A stretch of DNA of 64,000 bases from JAAEKA01 sp049299095 (GCA_049299095.1 JBAQWV010000041.1:198097-262096); one strand, 5' to 3'; positions 52,801 to 60,495 are shown, numbered from the stretch's first letter. Notes: generated by a model from the letters alone, not told the origin. Made by a program: numbers and translations.

Positions 52801-53270
52801 CCCGTGCGGCTGGCGTTGAGCCGACCCTTTCGCTGCGTGTGCAGGCACTGACCGATGTCAAGGGCATCGGCTCGGTGTTCCAACAACGGCTGTACAACAG
52901 TGGCGTTGGCACCTACTGGGAGCTGGCGACGTTGGCCGAAGGCGACCTGACCAGAACGCTGCAAATCTCTGATCTGCTCAGCGCACGCATCAACCCATCG
53001 GAAACGCTGGAGGATGCGCGCACCTGGGCCGAAAAGACCCGCACGGTTGGCCTGCTTTGGAATGGCGATCATGTGGACGATTTCGAGCCGCTGGAAGGTA
53101 TTGGCCGCACCTTTGAAAAACGCCTGTACGAAGCCGGTATTACCACCTTCGAGCTGCTGGCTGCCGCCACGGTGGAACAACTGGCCGAGGTTGTCCATGC
53201 GCCAGCCATTCAAGGTGTTTCCTACGCGAGCTGGATTCAACAGGCACAGGAACTGCTGGCTGCGCGTTAG
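49836..53270 (+). CDS. 1144-aa coiled-coil protein with ten 28-residue repeats and two C-terminal HhH-like modules
   Basis: A leader domain (about 1-100), an Ala/Asp/Thr-rich disordered segment with LPTTDLAAADITTDLPAADLE-like repeats, then coiled coil from about 250 to 930. Residues 616-895 are ten 28-residue units (four heptads each) built on RADLEAQLxxRxxDLxxLxxQL. The last ~200 residues contain two similar modules, DVKGIGSVFQQRLYNSGVGTYWELATLAEGDL and LEGIGRTFEKRLYEAGITTFELLAAATVEQL, like helix-hairpin-helix (TfoX-C or flap-endonuclease-like) DNA-binding folds. GGAGGAAGC precedes the ATG. It looks like a DNA-binding filament or tether linked to the membrane through the gene upstream. No close family recognised. 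Confidence 0.72.
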   Translation: METQTQLEHSDDKAGSASVDRQTSVLPVHPSEMRISLSFLSWAGAQLATALQQRTRQYEDLLALTKHLPDGWMEMARARLAHDTNALNSPAETVIIASDEYISANTVTTDAANGQTASASVSASKSSASQLPKPNSTIDVNASSVAPSTMEAAASLDADLATPDLEVALPTTDLAAADITTDLPAADLEVATLSLGADEAVVALEGNSATTPTIALDSTPQAPTVSERVDVPAVAAVAAPVDLTEDPRWLQLQNDVDEINLAWSQAEDNLRFKDAELTDIEQQLAGMHGDLLKALPTDLQADLPSVTIGEQTHDPRQRRAMRLGALAASISALVDHNRTVSTQAEQASAIHAEMDAVAATRMALEADLSEKDQSLEELQIELENLQAKTAGLTNQLEQRAQETSTLQAHLTGQIDTLKAEIAALTQERDSLQASVQAMTDEISSYNENTLNLQGQLNELSAGKSATEADLQVRAQAHAELETQVEALSNDIDGLTGQIEMLTAQSNDLQTQLDAALASRDAAEQALQALQAQHDSARSELAQIEVESQRVMGAQVAGLGAVGAGTAIAAALEERERQLAATNDQMLSLQGQVNELAAANINLTTVQAELDETRQAKALLEAQLTQRASELTALQDQISQLTGIRADLETRLDQRSAQLSDLQAQYDQAANVKSELETQLSLRGSELDGLRGQLDSVLAARADLETQFNTRSGDFDLLQSQFAAASGVQADLETQLNARTNELASLRGQLDQTVSARADLEAQLQARTSDLTSLRAQLNEAANTRAGLEAQLTLRNSDFASLQEQLNQATSARAGLEAQINLRNNDFASLQAQFNQAAATQATLEAQFGQRDSDLNALRSQLEQVTQARAELEARLSQRNDEYAALAHRLDVLQSEHDHMAADRAQLFDSLRSREDELDELRGQFDTLQMAVPAVDVVSRDLDVAAEPDPDMPALAMPQRSVALDLGEPVTLETALAALPAVKTAAAAAARAAGVEPTLSLRVQALTDVKGIGSVFQQRLYNSGVGTYWELATLAEGDLTRTLQISDLLSARINPSETLEDARTWAEKTRTVGLLWNGDHVDDFEPLEGIGRTFEKRLYEAGITTFELLAAATVEQLAEVVHAPAIQGVSYASWIQQAQELLAAR
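51681..52520 (+). repeat. ten in-frame 84-bp tandem repeats
   Basis: Each unit encodes 28 residues with the pattern [RKQ]-A-x-L-E-x-[QR]-[LIF]-x-x-R-x-x-[DEQ]-[LFY]. Spacing is exactly 84 bp from 51681 to 52520, covering residues 616-895. Base-level divergence shows old, drifting copies rather than fresh amplification. Confidence 0.85.
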
Positions 53271-53288
53271 CGTTAATTGATAGTGCAA

Positions 53289-53324
53289 GCGTTCGGAAGT
53301 GGCTGGTCAGTCACTTCCGAACGC
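53289..53324 (+). terminator. T-less terminator-like hairpin after the coiled-coil gene
   Basis: Perfect 13-bp stem GCGTTCGGAAGTG/CACTTCCGAACGC with a 10-nt loop, 18 nt after the stop. It is followed by CGAAAACG, so no U tract. Confidence 0.6.
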
Positions 53325-53346
53325 CGAAAACGAATGGTTTATCTCA

Positions 53347-53373
53347 ACCGGCCAGATTCCGTCGCTGGCCGGT
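53347..53373 (+). promoter_or_regulatory. hairpin in the sodA leader
   Basis: Perfect 9-bp stem ACCGGCCAG/CTGGCCGGT with a 9-nt loop, 14 nt before AAGGAG of sodA. May stabilise or regulate the message. Confidence 0.4.
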
Positions 53374-53400
53374 ATCTATTGAACAAGGAGAATGATGACG

Positions 53401-54078
53401 ATGGCTTTTACACTTCCCGCTTTGCCGTATGAGAATGACGCTCTGGAACCGCACATTGACGCACGCACGATGCAGATTCACCATGACAAGCATCATGCTG
53501 CTTATGTCAACAACGCCAACGCCGCGCTGGCGAAGCACGCCGACTTTGACGGCTCGAACGTCTGGGCGCTGCTGGCTGATCTTGATGGTGTGCCCGCGGA
53601 CATCCGCGGCCCGATCCGCAACAACGCCGGCGGCCATGCCAACCATAGCCACTTCTGGCTAGCGATGGCCCCCAACGCGGGCGGCGCACCGACCGGCGAC
53701 CTGGCCACGGCGATTGATGCCGCATTTGGCTCGTTCGATGCATTCAAAACCGATTTTGCCGCGGCTGGCATTGGCCGTTTCGGCTCTGGCTGGGCCTGGC
53801 TGGTGGTGGATGCCGACGGCAAGCTGAGCATCACAAGTACCCCCAATCAGGATAACCCGATTTCTGATGGCAAGTTTCCGCTGCTCGGTGTGGACGTGTG
53901 GGAACATGCCTATTATCTGAAGTATCAGAACCTGCGCGCCGACTATATCAAGGCGTGGTGGAATGTGGTGAGCTGGGACAAGGTGGCCGAATGGTACGCA
54001 GCGGCCCGAAAAGCGGCCGCGGGCGACAAGGCTGTGGACTGGGTCAAGCTGGCAACCAAGCTGTACGGCGCCGGTTAA
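53401..54078 (+). CDS. sodA: manganese-type superoxide dismutase
   Basis: 225 residues from the ATG at 53401 (AAGGAG 10 nt upstream; ATGs at 53392 and 53395 are alternatives). Metal ligands: His27 in MQIHHDKHH, His in NHSHFW, and Asp/His in DVWEHAYY. GGHANHSHFW with NQDNP in the loop favours the manganese type over iron. It converts superoxide to peroxide and oxygen in the cytoplasm, showing exposure to oxygen. A perfect terminator follows. Confidence 0.95.
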   Translation: MAFTLPALPYENDALEPHIDARTMQIHHDKHHAAYVNNANAALAKHADFDGSNVWALLADLDGVPADIRGPIRNNAGGHANHSHFWLAMAPNAGGAPTGDLATAIDAAFGSFDAFKTDFAAAGIGRFGSGWAWLVVDADGKLSITSTPNQDNPISDGKFPLLGVDVWEHAYYLKYQNLRADYIKAWWNVVSWDKVAEWYAAARKAAAGDKAVDWVKLATKLYGAG

Positions 54079-54095
54079 TTGCATCCAATGTCAAG

Positions 54096-54129
54096 AAAAG
54101 CACGCGGCTGCGCAGCCGCGTGCTTTTTT
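54096..54129 (+). terminator. terminator after sodA
   Basis: Strong stem AAAAGCACGCGGCT/AGCCGCGTGCTTTT with a 4-nt loop, running into TTTTTTA, 18 nt after the stop. Confidence 0.92.
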
Positions 54130-54140
54130 ATTTCGAGGCG

Positions 54141-54268
54141 TTACGCAGTTCATATCATTTCGAGGAGTAAAACGACGAGAAATCCCTGCTTATGAGGATG
54201 ACGGAGGGGATTTCTCGCTCCTTCGCGCCTGCGGCGTCAAGATAACAACATGATTGCCAGCTGCATAA
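54141..54268. mobile_element. MITE-like element, copy 2
   Basis: 128-bp intergenic element starting TTACGCAGTT at 54141 and ending AGCTGCATAA at 54268 (8 of 10 inverted match). Ends and the motif TTCATATCATTTCGAGGAG match the element at 2509. It also has an internal 10-bp inverted repeat GAGAAATCCC/GGGGATTTCTC, absent from copy 1. Confidence 0.5.
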
Positions 54269-54286
54269 CTCATATCTGTATTTTCG

Positions 54287-54316
54287 TTACCTCTTTCCCC
54301 GCAGCCGTGTTATAAT
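54287..54316 (+). promoter_or_regulatory. promoter of the RibD-C reductase gene
   Basis: TTACCT (54287-54292), 18-nt spacer, TATAAT (54311-54316). The ATG at 54334 is about 10 nt after the predicted start. Confidence 0.5.
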
Positions 54317-54333
54317 CGTGGCGGAGCGCCGCG

Positions 54334-55161
54334 ATGACCGTCACCCAACTGTTTCCTTCACCGATACAAACCTGGCCGCTGGCCGGGCTATACCTGAACC
54401 ACGCGCTGCGCACGCACGCGGCCACACAACCACACCCCTTCGTCTACAGTAACTTCGTCAGCAGTCTGGATGGGCGCATTGCTGTGGCGGCTGCCCCGCA
54501 CACCGAACAAGCCGTGCCAAAACAGATCGCCAACGCGCGCGACTGGCGGCTATTTCAGGAACTGGCCGTGCAGGCCGATGTCATCATCAGCAGCGGGCGC
54601 TATCTGCGCGACTACGCGACCGGCCGCGCGCAGGAAATCTTGCAGGTCAACAACGATCCGCGCTTCCGCGATCTGGCCGACTGGCGCAAAGCGCAAGGTC
54701 TCCCCCAGCAACCCGCCATCGCCATTCTCAGCGGCAGTCTCGACTTTCCCGTGCCCGCCGCGCTAGTCGCGGACGGTCGTCAGGTCATCGTCGTCACGCA
54801 CCACCGCGCCGATCCCGCACGCCTGGCCGCGTTGCAGCGCACCGTGGCCGATGTGGTCGTGCTGCCCACCGACGCCATCACCGGCCACGACCTGGTAGAA
54901 ACATTGGCTGAACGCGGCCTGCGCATCATCTACTCGGCCAGCGGCCCCAAGGTGCTACACCTGCTAGCTGCCGCGGGCCTGTTGGATCGGCTCTATTTAA
55001 CGCTAGCCAACCGCCTGCTGGGTGGCGACACCTATTCAACCCTTGTGGAAGGGCCACGCTTGACGCCACCGGTGGGAATGCGCCTGCATACGGCCTATCA
55101 CGACGCGACCGGACTGGATGGTCTGGGCCAGCTCTTTCTGAGCTACGCGCGCGCAGGCTAG
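54334..55161 (+). CDS. RibD C-terminal domain reductase (pyrimidine reductase-like)
   Basis: 275 residues, one RibD_C/dihydrofolate-reductase-like domain: VYSNFVSSLDGRIAV at the start, ADVIISSGRYLRDY, then IIYSASGPKVLHLLAAAGLLDRLYLTLANRLLGGD. Stand-alone members of this family reduce a pyrimidine or folate-like substrate with NADPH; in riboflavin synthesis the domain reduces the ribosyl sugar. No riboflavin gene is nearby, so the substrate is open. A promoter lies directly upstream. Confidence 0.85.
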   Translation: MTVTQLFPSPIQTWPLAGLYLNHALRTHAATQPHPFVYSNFVSSLDGRIAVAAAPHTEQAVPKQIANARDWRLFQELAVQADVIISSGRYLRDYATGRAQEILQVNNDPRFRDLADWRKAQGLPQQPAIAILSGSLDFPVPAALVADGRQVIVVTHHRADPARLAALQRTVADVVVLPTDAITGHDLVETLAERGLRIIYSASGPKVLHLLAAAGLLDRLYLTLANRLLGGDTYSTLVEGPRLTPPVGMRLHTAYHDATGLDGLGQLFLSYARAG

Positions 55162-55220
55162 CACACCCAACCGACAGACGCTGATCTGGTTTTCAACGAA
55201 TGGTCTTGGAGGTACACGCG

Positions 55221-56345
55221 ATGAAACGTCTGATTTTCCTTTTGTTGCTAATGCTTTTGCTGGTCAGTGCCCTGCCCGGCGCGGCCAGCGCGACCCCGCT
55301 CCCACAAACCAGTGCGTATGTGGTCAAGCCGGACGATACGCTGGCGAGCATTGCGCGCCAGTTTTGCACCACCTGGCAGCAGTTGTACGCGCTCAACCGT
55401 AACGTCATCGGCCCTAATCCGAACGTCTTGCGCTGGGGCACGGTGTTGCAGGTTCCCTCCAGTTGCGGCCAACAACCCCCGCCCAGCGGCACGCCACAGC
55501 CCGGCGGCTGCTCCCTCAGCCCAATTGACCACGCACGGGGTACAGTCAGCGGCAACGTGTACATTGTGACGACGGGCGACACTCTCTACTCGATTGCCCG
55601 GCGTTTTTGCACCACCGTAGAGCAGCTTGGAGCCAGCAACAGCATCGGCGCTCCCTGGCGCATCCAGGTCGGCCAACGCTTGACCGTACCCGCGGGCAGC
55701 GCGCCCGGCGGAACTGTCACACCGACACCCACCCGCCCCAGCAGCGAACAACGCTACCTGCGCATGGACGCGCCGCGCGCCAACGAAACAGTACCGATGA
55801 CCTTCACCGCCCGCGGCACGGGCGCCGGACTATTTGAAGGCAACGTCGTGGTCACTGCGTACAACGAGGCCAACCAGCAGCTAGCCCGCCAGATCGTCAT
55901 CTTGCAGGGAACCAACGTCGGCACGGGCGCGCCCGGCACATGGACGGCAACGCTGACCGTGAATGTACCGAACGGCACGCGCGGCTATGTTGAGGTCACC
56001 TCGCCGCAGTCGAATGTCGCGCCAGTACGCGTCAATGTCGTCTACGGGCAGACGCCAACCAGCGCAGCCATTGCGATCACCAGCCCCACGGCCAATGCCA
56101 CCGTCGGCAGCTCGATTAACGTCACCGGCACGGCCACTGGGCTGGCCGCGGGCAGCCGCATCATCGTTCATGCGCTCAACAGCGGCGGCACGGTGTCGCT
56201 GACCCAGGGCTATGCCATCGTAGGCAGCGATGGCCGCTGGGGCGTGCCGCTGATCGTCGCCAACGTGGGCGGCCAGAACGGCATCATCTTCGCCTACGCA
56301 GAGCAAAATCCAGGTGTTTCCACCCGGGTTGCTGTGCGCTACTAA
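55221..56345 (+). CDS. secreted LysM-domain protein with Gmad2-like Ig domains
   Basis: 374 residues from the ATG at 55221 (GGAGG 8 nt upstream). Signal peptide (LIFLLLLMLLLVSALPGAASA), two LysM modules (about 29-77, YVVKPDDTLASIARQFCTTWQQLYALN; about 113-156, YIVTTGDTLYSIARRFCTTVEQL), a Thr-Pro linker and two Ig-like domains of the Gmad2 type (RMDAPRANETVPMTFTARGTG; ITSPTANATVGSSINVTGTATG). LysM binds glycan chains with N-acetyl groups. Each LysM has a Cys pair partner, suggesting disulfides. Likely cell-wall or sheath associated. Confidence 0.86.
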   Translation: MKRLIFLLLLMLLLVSALPGAASATPLPQTSAYVVKPDDTLASIARQFCTTWQQLYALNRNVIGPNPNVLRWGTVLQVPSSCGQQPPPSGTPQPGGCSLSPIDHARGTVSGNVYIVTTGDTLYSIARRFCTTVEQLGASNSIGAPWRIQVGQRLTVPAGSAPGGTVTPTPTRPSSEQRYLRMDAPRANETVPMTFTARGTGAGLFEGNVVVTAYNEANQQLARQIVILQGTNVGTGAPGTWTATLTVNVPNGTRGYVEVTSPQSNVAPVRVNVVYGQTPTSAAIAITSPTANATVGSSINVTGTATGLAAGSRIIVHALNSGGTVSLTQGYAIVGSDGRWGVPLIVANVGGQNGIIFAYAEQNPGVSTRVAVRY

Positions 56346-56376
56346 TCGGCTGATTATCAGGAGTTCAGGAACCGTC

Positions 56377-56889
56377 ATGTCCCCAATAACTTTCCCCGAA
56401 CCGCGCGCCATGCGTCCGGCCATGCAGGAATACGGCATCAGCGAGGAGAGTGCGGGCCTGCTGCCGTGGCGTTTTGCCGTGCAATATCTCTCTGCTGCGC
56501 GCAACTACTGGATCAGTACCACGCGGCCCGATGGCCGCCCTCATGCCGCGCCGGTGTGGGGGGTGTGGATGGACAACGTCTTCTACTTTGGCACTGGCCT
56601 CAACTCGGTGAAGGCACGCAATCTGCGCGCCAACCCTGCGTTGGTGGTACATCTGGAAAGTGGCGATGATGTGGTAATTCTGGAAGGCACGGCGGAGTGG
56701 CTGACCGAGGTAGATTCCGCGCTGTGGCAGGAAATCGCCGACCAGTACGCAGTCAAATACGACGGGTTTCGCCCGGAGCCACCCTCGCCGCAAGGCCCCT
56801 TTGTCATGTTGCGTCCCCGCGTTGCCTTTGGCTGGCAAGAACAGGATTTTCCCCTCAGTGCCACACGCTGGGTATTTGCCGATGAATGA
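56377..56889 (+). CDS. pyridoxamine 5'-phosphate oxidase-like FMN-binding protein
   Basis: 170 residues with the split-barrel pattern: YWISTTRPDGRPHAAPVWGVWMDNVFYFGTG, KARNLRANPALVVHLESGDDVVILEGTA. These proteins bind FMN or F420 and often have unknown substrates; the GRPHAAPVWG strand is typical of the F420/FMN-dependent subgroup. The ATG at 56377 follows AGGA and gives the right N-terminus. It overlaps the next gene by 8 nt (ATGAATGA), so they are translationally coupled. Confidence 0.85.
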   Translation: MSPITFPEPRAMRPAMQEYGISEESAGLLPWRFAVQYLSAARNYWISTTRPDGRPHAAPVWGVWMDNVFYFGTGLNSVKARNLRANPALVVHLESGDDVVILEGTAEWLTEVDSALWQEIADQYAVKYDGFRPEPPSPQGPFVMLRPRVAFGWQEQDFPLSATRWVFADE

Positions 56890-57595
56890 ACCGGTGTTGG
56901 CGCGCATGGCCACGCTGATCAAGCAATGGCAGCAGGCCGCAGATGCGCGCAGCGACTTCCTGAGCTGCTATGCGCTGATGACCGGCAACATGCTGCGCGC
57001 GGTGGACAACCGCGACTTTCACGATCCGGTCTGGGTCGGCCAGCTTTTGCAGCACTTCGCTGACTATTATTTCGTGGCGCTGGATGGCTATGAGCGCGGC
57101 GACGACGCCACACCTCCAGCGTGGCGTCTGGCACATGACGCCACCCGCCAGCCAGACACGCAGACGGTCCAGCTTTTGCTGCTGGGCATCAATGCGCACA
57201 TCAACTACGATCTGGTGTTGGCGCTCACCGACATGCTGGAGCCAGATTGGACTGCGTTGACACCAGAGCAACGCCAGCAGCGCTATGAAGACCACTCCCA
57301 CGTTAACTCGATCATTGCTGCGACGGTGGACAGTGTACAGGATCAGGTATTGTCGCCGCAAGCGCGCTGGCTGGGCTGGATGGACGCCGCGCTGGGGCCA
57401 GTGGATGAACGGCTGGCCGCGCGCATCATCCGCAACTGGCGCGAAGAGGTGTGGCAGCAGGCGCAGCACATGCTGGCAACGCAGGACGTTGAAGAACGCG
57501 CTGACCTGCGCCGTTTGTTGTCAGTACGGTCAGTCGCGCTGGCAGAAGCAATCCTCGCCATGCACTTGTCCCCCCTGTTGAGAGATTTGCTCTGA
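56882..57595 (+). CDS. DUF5995 family protein
   Basis: 237 residues, all helical, from the ATG at 56882. Patterns FHDPVWVGQLLQHFADYYFVALDGYE, LLLGINAHINYDLVLALTDML and RYEDHSHVNSIIAATVDSVQD match DUF5995. The His/Asp/Asn-rich helices (GINAHINYDL, DHSHVN) could bind metal. Function is unknown. It overlaps the PPOx-like gene and is followed 5 nt later by a 50-bp palindrome. Confidence 0.8.
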   Translation: MNEPVLARMATLIKQWQQAADARSDFLSCYALMTGNMLRAVDNRDFHDPVWVGQLLQHFADYYFVALDGYERGDDATPPAWRLAHDATRQPDTQTVQLLLLGINAHINYDLVLALTDMLEPDWTALTPEQRQQRYEDHSHVNSIIAATVDSVQDQVLSPQARWLGWMDAALGPVDERLAARIIRNWREEVWQQAQHMLATQDVEERADLRRLLSVRSVALAEAILAMHLSPLLRDLL

Positions 57596-57600
57596 CCCGA

Positions 57601-57650
57601 ACACACAAAGAGATCGGAGGTTTATGTAAACCTCCGATCTCTTTGTGTGT
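57601..57650. repeat. perfect 50-bp palindrome after DUF5995
   Basis: Two perfect 24-bp arms (57601-57624 and 57627-57650) around TG. No U tract follows on either strand. It may be a T-less terminator between the convergent genes, or a protein site. Confidence 0.75.
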
Positions 57651-57682
57651 AAAAGCCCGGATGCGAACAGGTCGGTATGTTC

Positions 57683-57716
57683 ACGATGCGTCGTCTACGT
57701 GTAGATGACGCATCGT
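57683..57716. repeat. second long inverted repeat, 57.7 kb
   Basis: 16-bp arms with one mismatch (57683-57698 and 57701-57716) around GT, 30 bp before the convergent CoxM-like gene. Again no U tract. Confidence 0.65.
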
Positions 57717-57746
57717 CACTTCAGCCAAACAGCGCCAGCCTCGTCA

Positions 57747-58568
57747 TCACCTATCTACTTCGGCCAGCACGCGCTGGCTCAACACCACGCCCATTTCACG
57801 GCGATACTCGGCGCTGCCCAGCCAATCCGACCGCACCGTCACCCCTGTCAGTGCGGCATCTAACGGGGTATCCATTACATCCAGCAGCAGGGGCTGTTCT
57901 GCCACGCCGCCCAGTGCGATCCGGCGCCGGGTACGCTGCGCCACCGCGACCGCGGCCACAATCGGCTGATCGGCAGGAGTACGCGCGACCCGTGCAGCCG
58001 CGCTGCGGCTATCCTGGCCGGGCCAGGGCACATCGAAGTGCAGCAGCAGCCCGTGAGCCAGTTCATGGGTAGGGCCACTCACCAGCTCGGCCAGGTGCAG
58101 GGTGCGCGGCGTGCCGGTGGTGACGGTCACGCGCGTGTCCAGGGCTAGCAACGTCAGAAGCAGCTCGCTCGCCGAGTCCGCGCCCAGCAGCGTGCCCGCC
58201 AGCGTAGCCGCGTTGCGCTGGTTGAGCGGCGCACTCCGCCGCGCAGCTTCCACCAACAAGCCATTGCCCATAAATTGCTGGCAGGCCGGATCATCCACGA
58301 TGGCGCTCAGGGTGGTCATCGCGCCAATGCGCAGCCAGCCATCCCCCGGCTCGCCGTCCAGTTCGATGCCGTCCAGCCCCAGATCGGCCAAATCTACTAC
58401 GGCATCGGCTGGCTCGCTCAGGGGCTGCGGAACCTGCACATCACGGCGCAGTCGCGGGGTCAGCCATACACCACCGGCTAGTGGCAGCGTGCACAACCCG
58501 GGGCGCTGCAACAAGCGCAAAGCTTCATCAAGGGTTTGAGGGCGAAGATATTCCAGCGTCGTTGACAT
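57747..58568 (-). CDS. orphan FAD-binding (CoxM/XdhB-type) molybdenum hydroxylase subunit
   Basis: 273 residues from the ATG at 58568 (GGAG 7 nt upstream). FAD-site motifs are LAGGVWLTPRLR in place of AGG(T/Q)-type, IGAMTTLSAI and the second stretch NAATLAGTLLGADSASELL. It should bind FAD and pass electrons between the iron-sulfur and molybdenum subunits of a CO or xanthine dehydrogenase-like enzyme. No such partner genes are within the window on either side (next gene upstream is the end of this strand's run, downstream an ATPase). The role is open. Confidence 0.78.
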   Translation of the reverse strand: MSTTLEYLRPQTLDEALRLLQRPGLCTLPLAGGVWLTPRLRRDVQVPQPLSEPADAVVDLADLGLDGIELDGEPGDGWLRIGAMTTLSAIVDDPACQQFMGNGLLVEAARRSAPLNQRNAATLAGTLLGADSASELLLTLLALDTRVTVTTGTPRTLHLAELVSGPTHELAHGLLLHFDVPWPGQDSRSAAARVARTPADQPIVAAVAVAQRTRRRIALGGVAEQPLLLDVMDTPLDAALTGVTVRSDWLGSAEYRREMGVVLSQRVLAEVDR

Positions 58569-58684
58569 GAGGTCTCTCCGTTGAGAAAGAATACGTAGCA
58601 CGTAATGCGTAATCCGTTAAGCGGACTGCAAGAAATCGGCACGAACTACAACAGCGGCAAAAGTGCGGAAAAGCGTGTGACGGT

Positions 58685-60349
58685 TTATTGGTTGCGCAGC
58701 GCGTCCTCCACCGTCAGGTAGCGCGGGTCGCGGTACAATTTGTTTACCTGGCTGGCAAAAACCAGCGAACCGGTCATCACCTGGCGCGTCGGGCCATCCA
58801 ACACCACCTCGCCATCGCCCAACAGCACAACACGATCCGCGCAGTGCGCAGCCAGTTCGACATCGTGCGTAGCCAGCAAAACCGTGCGGCCCTGGTCACG
58901 CCAGCGCAGCAACAAGGCAGTTAACGCGGCCTTCTGTGCGTAATCCAACCCGCGCGTCGGCTCGTCCAGCAACAACAGCGTCGGAGATGCCACCAAGATC
59001 GCGGCCAACGCCACCCGCTGCCGCTGTCCGCTGCTCAGATCGCGCGGATAGTGTTCGGCCTGCTCGGTCAGGCCCAATTGTGCCAGCAGCGCACGGTCGG
59101 CTGCGGGATCGGGTGGCAGACGATGCCCCTGCCGCGTGAAGGCCAATTCCTCCAGCACGGTGTCCTTGAACAGCAGAGCGCCGGGGTTCTGCGGCACATA
59201 GCCCACCCCGCGCACAATCTGTTCACGCGCGGCCTGACGGGTATCCAGCGCAGGCTGGCCGGGCAGGGTCAAGCGCACAACGCCGCTGGTGGGGGTGGAC
59301 AAACCGGCCAGGAGCTTTAGCAGCGTGGACTTGCCGGAGCCGTTGCGGCCCATCAGCGCCACCACCTCGCCCGCGCCCAGCGTCACAGAAACAGCGCGCA
59401 GCGCGGTGTGCCCGCCGTACTGAAAGGACGCCCGCGCCACACTCACTAGCGGCGGCGCAGTCGTCGCTGGCTGTTGACCACCAGCCAGCGTGGCTGTTTC
59501 AGCTGCGGCGCTGCGTTCGGCCGCCAACCGTCGCGCCTGGCTCGGTAAAAACCGGCGGGCCTGCTTGACGGTCAACGGCAGGGGCTGCCAGTCCCGCGCC
59601 TTGCCCAGGGTCACTAGGGGCGGGTTAAGCGTAATCCGGCTCATCACAGCCTGTGGTGGGTCAAGCAAAGCTGACTGGCCCGCGTCAGGAAGATAGAGCA
59701 CTCGATCTACGAACTGCACGACGCGCTCCAGCCTGTGTTCGGCCAGTAGCACCGTTAAACCGAGGTCTTCGTTCAGGCGGCGGATCGCCACCAACACTTC
59801 TTCAGCGGACTGCGGGTCAAGCTGCGAAGTCGGCTCATCCAGCACCAGCACGTCGGGGTTCATGGTCAGCACTGCGGCAATCGCCACGCGTTGCTTTTCG
59901 CCGCCCGACAGGGTGCTGAACCGCCGCTCGCGCAGATGCGCAATGGTGAGCTGATCCAGCACTTCCTCGATGCGTTTGCGCATGAGCGCGGGCGCAAGTG
60001 CCTGATTCTCCATGCCGAAGGCCAGCTCGTCCTCCACGCGGTCGGTAACGAACTGGGTTTCCGGGTCCTGAAAGACCATGCCCACGGTGTGCGCCATGCC
60101 CTGCGGCCCGAGTGCCACCGGATCGCGGCCAGCCACGCGGATTTGCCCACTCAGCGCGCCGCCGTAAAAATGCGGCACAAGGCCGTTCAACGCACGCAAA
60201 AAGGTAGACTTGCCTGCACCCGACGCACCAACCACCAACACCAGCTCGCCTTCTTCGATGTGCAGCGACAGATCATCCAACGCGGGCGGCCTGGGGGGGC
60301 TGCCTGCCGGCTGCGGGTAGTGATAGGTGACGTGGTCAAAGGTGATCAT
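58685..60349 (-). CDS. fused two-domain energy-coupling (ECF/CbiO-type) ATPase
   Basis: 554 residues from the ATG at 60349. Two ABC ATPase domains in one chain: Walker A GASGAGKST and GRNGSGKST, signatures LSGGEKQRVAIA and LSSGQRQRVALA, Walker B LVLDEPTSQLD and LLLDEPTRGLD, with the ECF-type Q-loop VFQDPETQF. It would drive an EcfT-containing vitamin or metal importer (as EcfA-EcfA' in one chain). No EcfT or S component is encoded next to it here, so partners lie elsewhere. There is no clear Shine-Dalgarno. Confidence 0.88.
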   Translation of the reverse strand: MITFDHVTYHYPQPAGSPPRPPALDDLSLHIEEGELVLVVGASGAGKSTFLRALNGLVPHFYGGALSGQIRVAGRDPVALGPQGMAHTVGMVFQDPETQFVTDRVEDELAFGMENQALAPALMRKRIEEVLDQLTIAHLRERRFSTLSGGEKQRVAIAAVLTMNPDVLVLDEPTSQLDPQSAEEVLVAIRRLNEDLGLTVLLAEHRLERVVQFVDRVLYLPDAGQSALLDPPQAVMSRITLNPPLVTLGKARDWQPLPLTVKQARRFLPSQARRLAAERSAAAETATLAGGQQPATTAPPLVSVARASFQYGGHTALRAVSVTLGAGEVVALMGRNGSGKSTLLKLLAGLSTPTSGVVRLTLPGQPALDTRQAAREQIVRGVGYVPQNPGALLFKDTVLEELAFTRQGHRLPPDPAADRALLAQLGLTEQAEHYPRDLSSGQRQRVALAAILVASPTLLLLDEPTRGLDYAQKAALTALLLRWRDQGRTVLLATHDVELAAHCADRVVLLGDGEVVLDGPTRQVMTGSLVFASQVNKLYRDPRYLTVEDALRNQ

Positions 60350-60405
60350 GAGCCGCGGAAAGATCCTTGCCGGCAGTATAGCACCGCGCCTGGCCCGCGT
60401 CAAAG

Positions 60406-60430
60406 CAAAGTCGAGCTAAGTTCGACTTTG
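60406..60430. repeat. inverted repeat CAAAGTCGA-N7-TCGACTTTG
   Basis: Perfect 9-bp arms (60406-60414 and 60422-60430). It lies between the ECF ATPase start and the transposase remnant; it may be an operator or the end of the decayed element. Confidence 0.5.
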
Positions 60431-60495
60431 TACAAAAGTGGTCAGTAATCAAGAGATAGGATAAGCTGTGACCAACCCGCCAAGGAAAGTCAACT

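Noticed and set aside
51753..53288. Long minus-strand open frame (over 500 codons) opposite the coiled-coil gene
   Set aside because: It mirrors the repeat-rich plus-strand gene; product is His/Gln/Val-rich with no fold, no start signal and no promoter.
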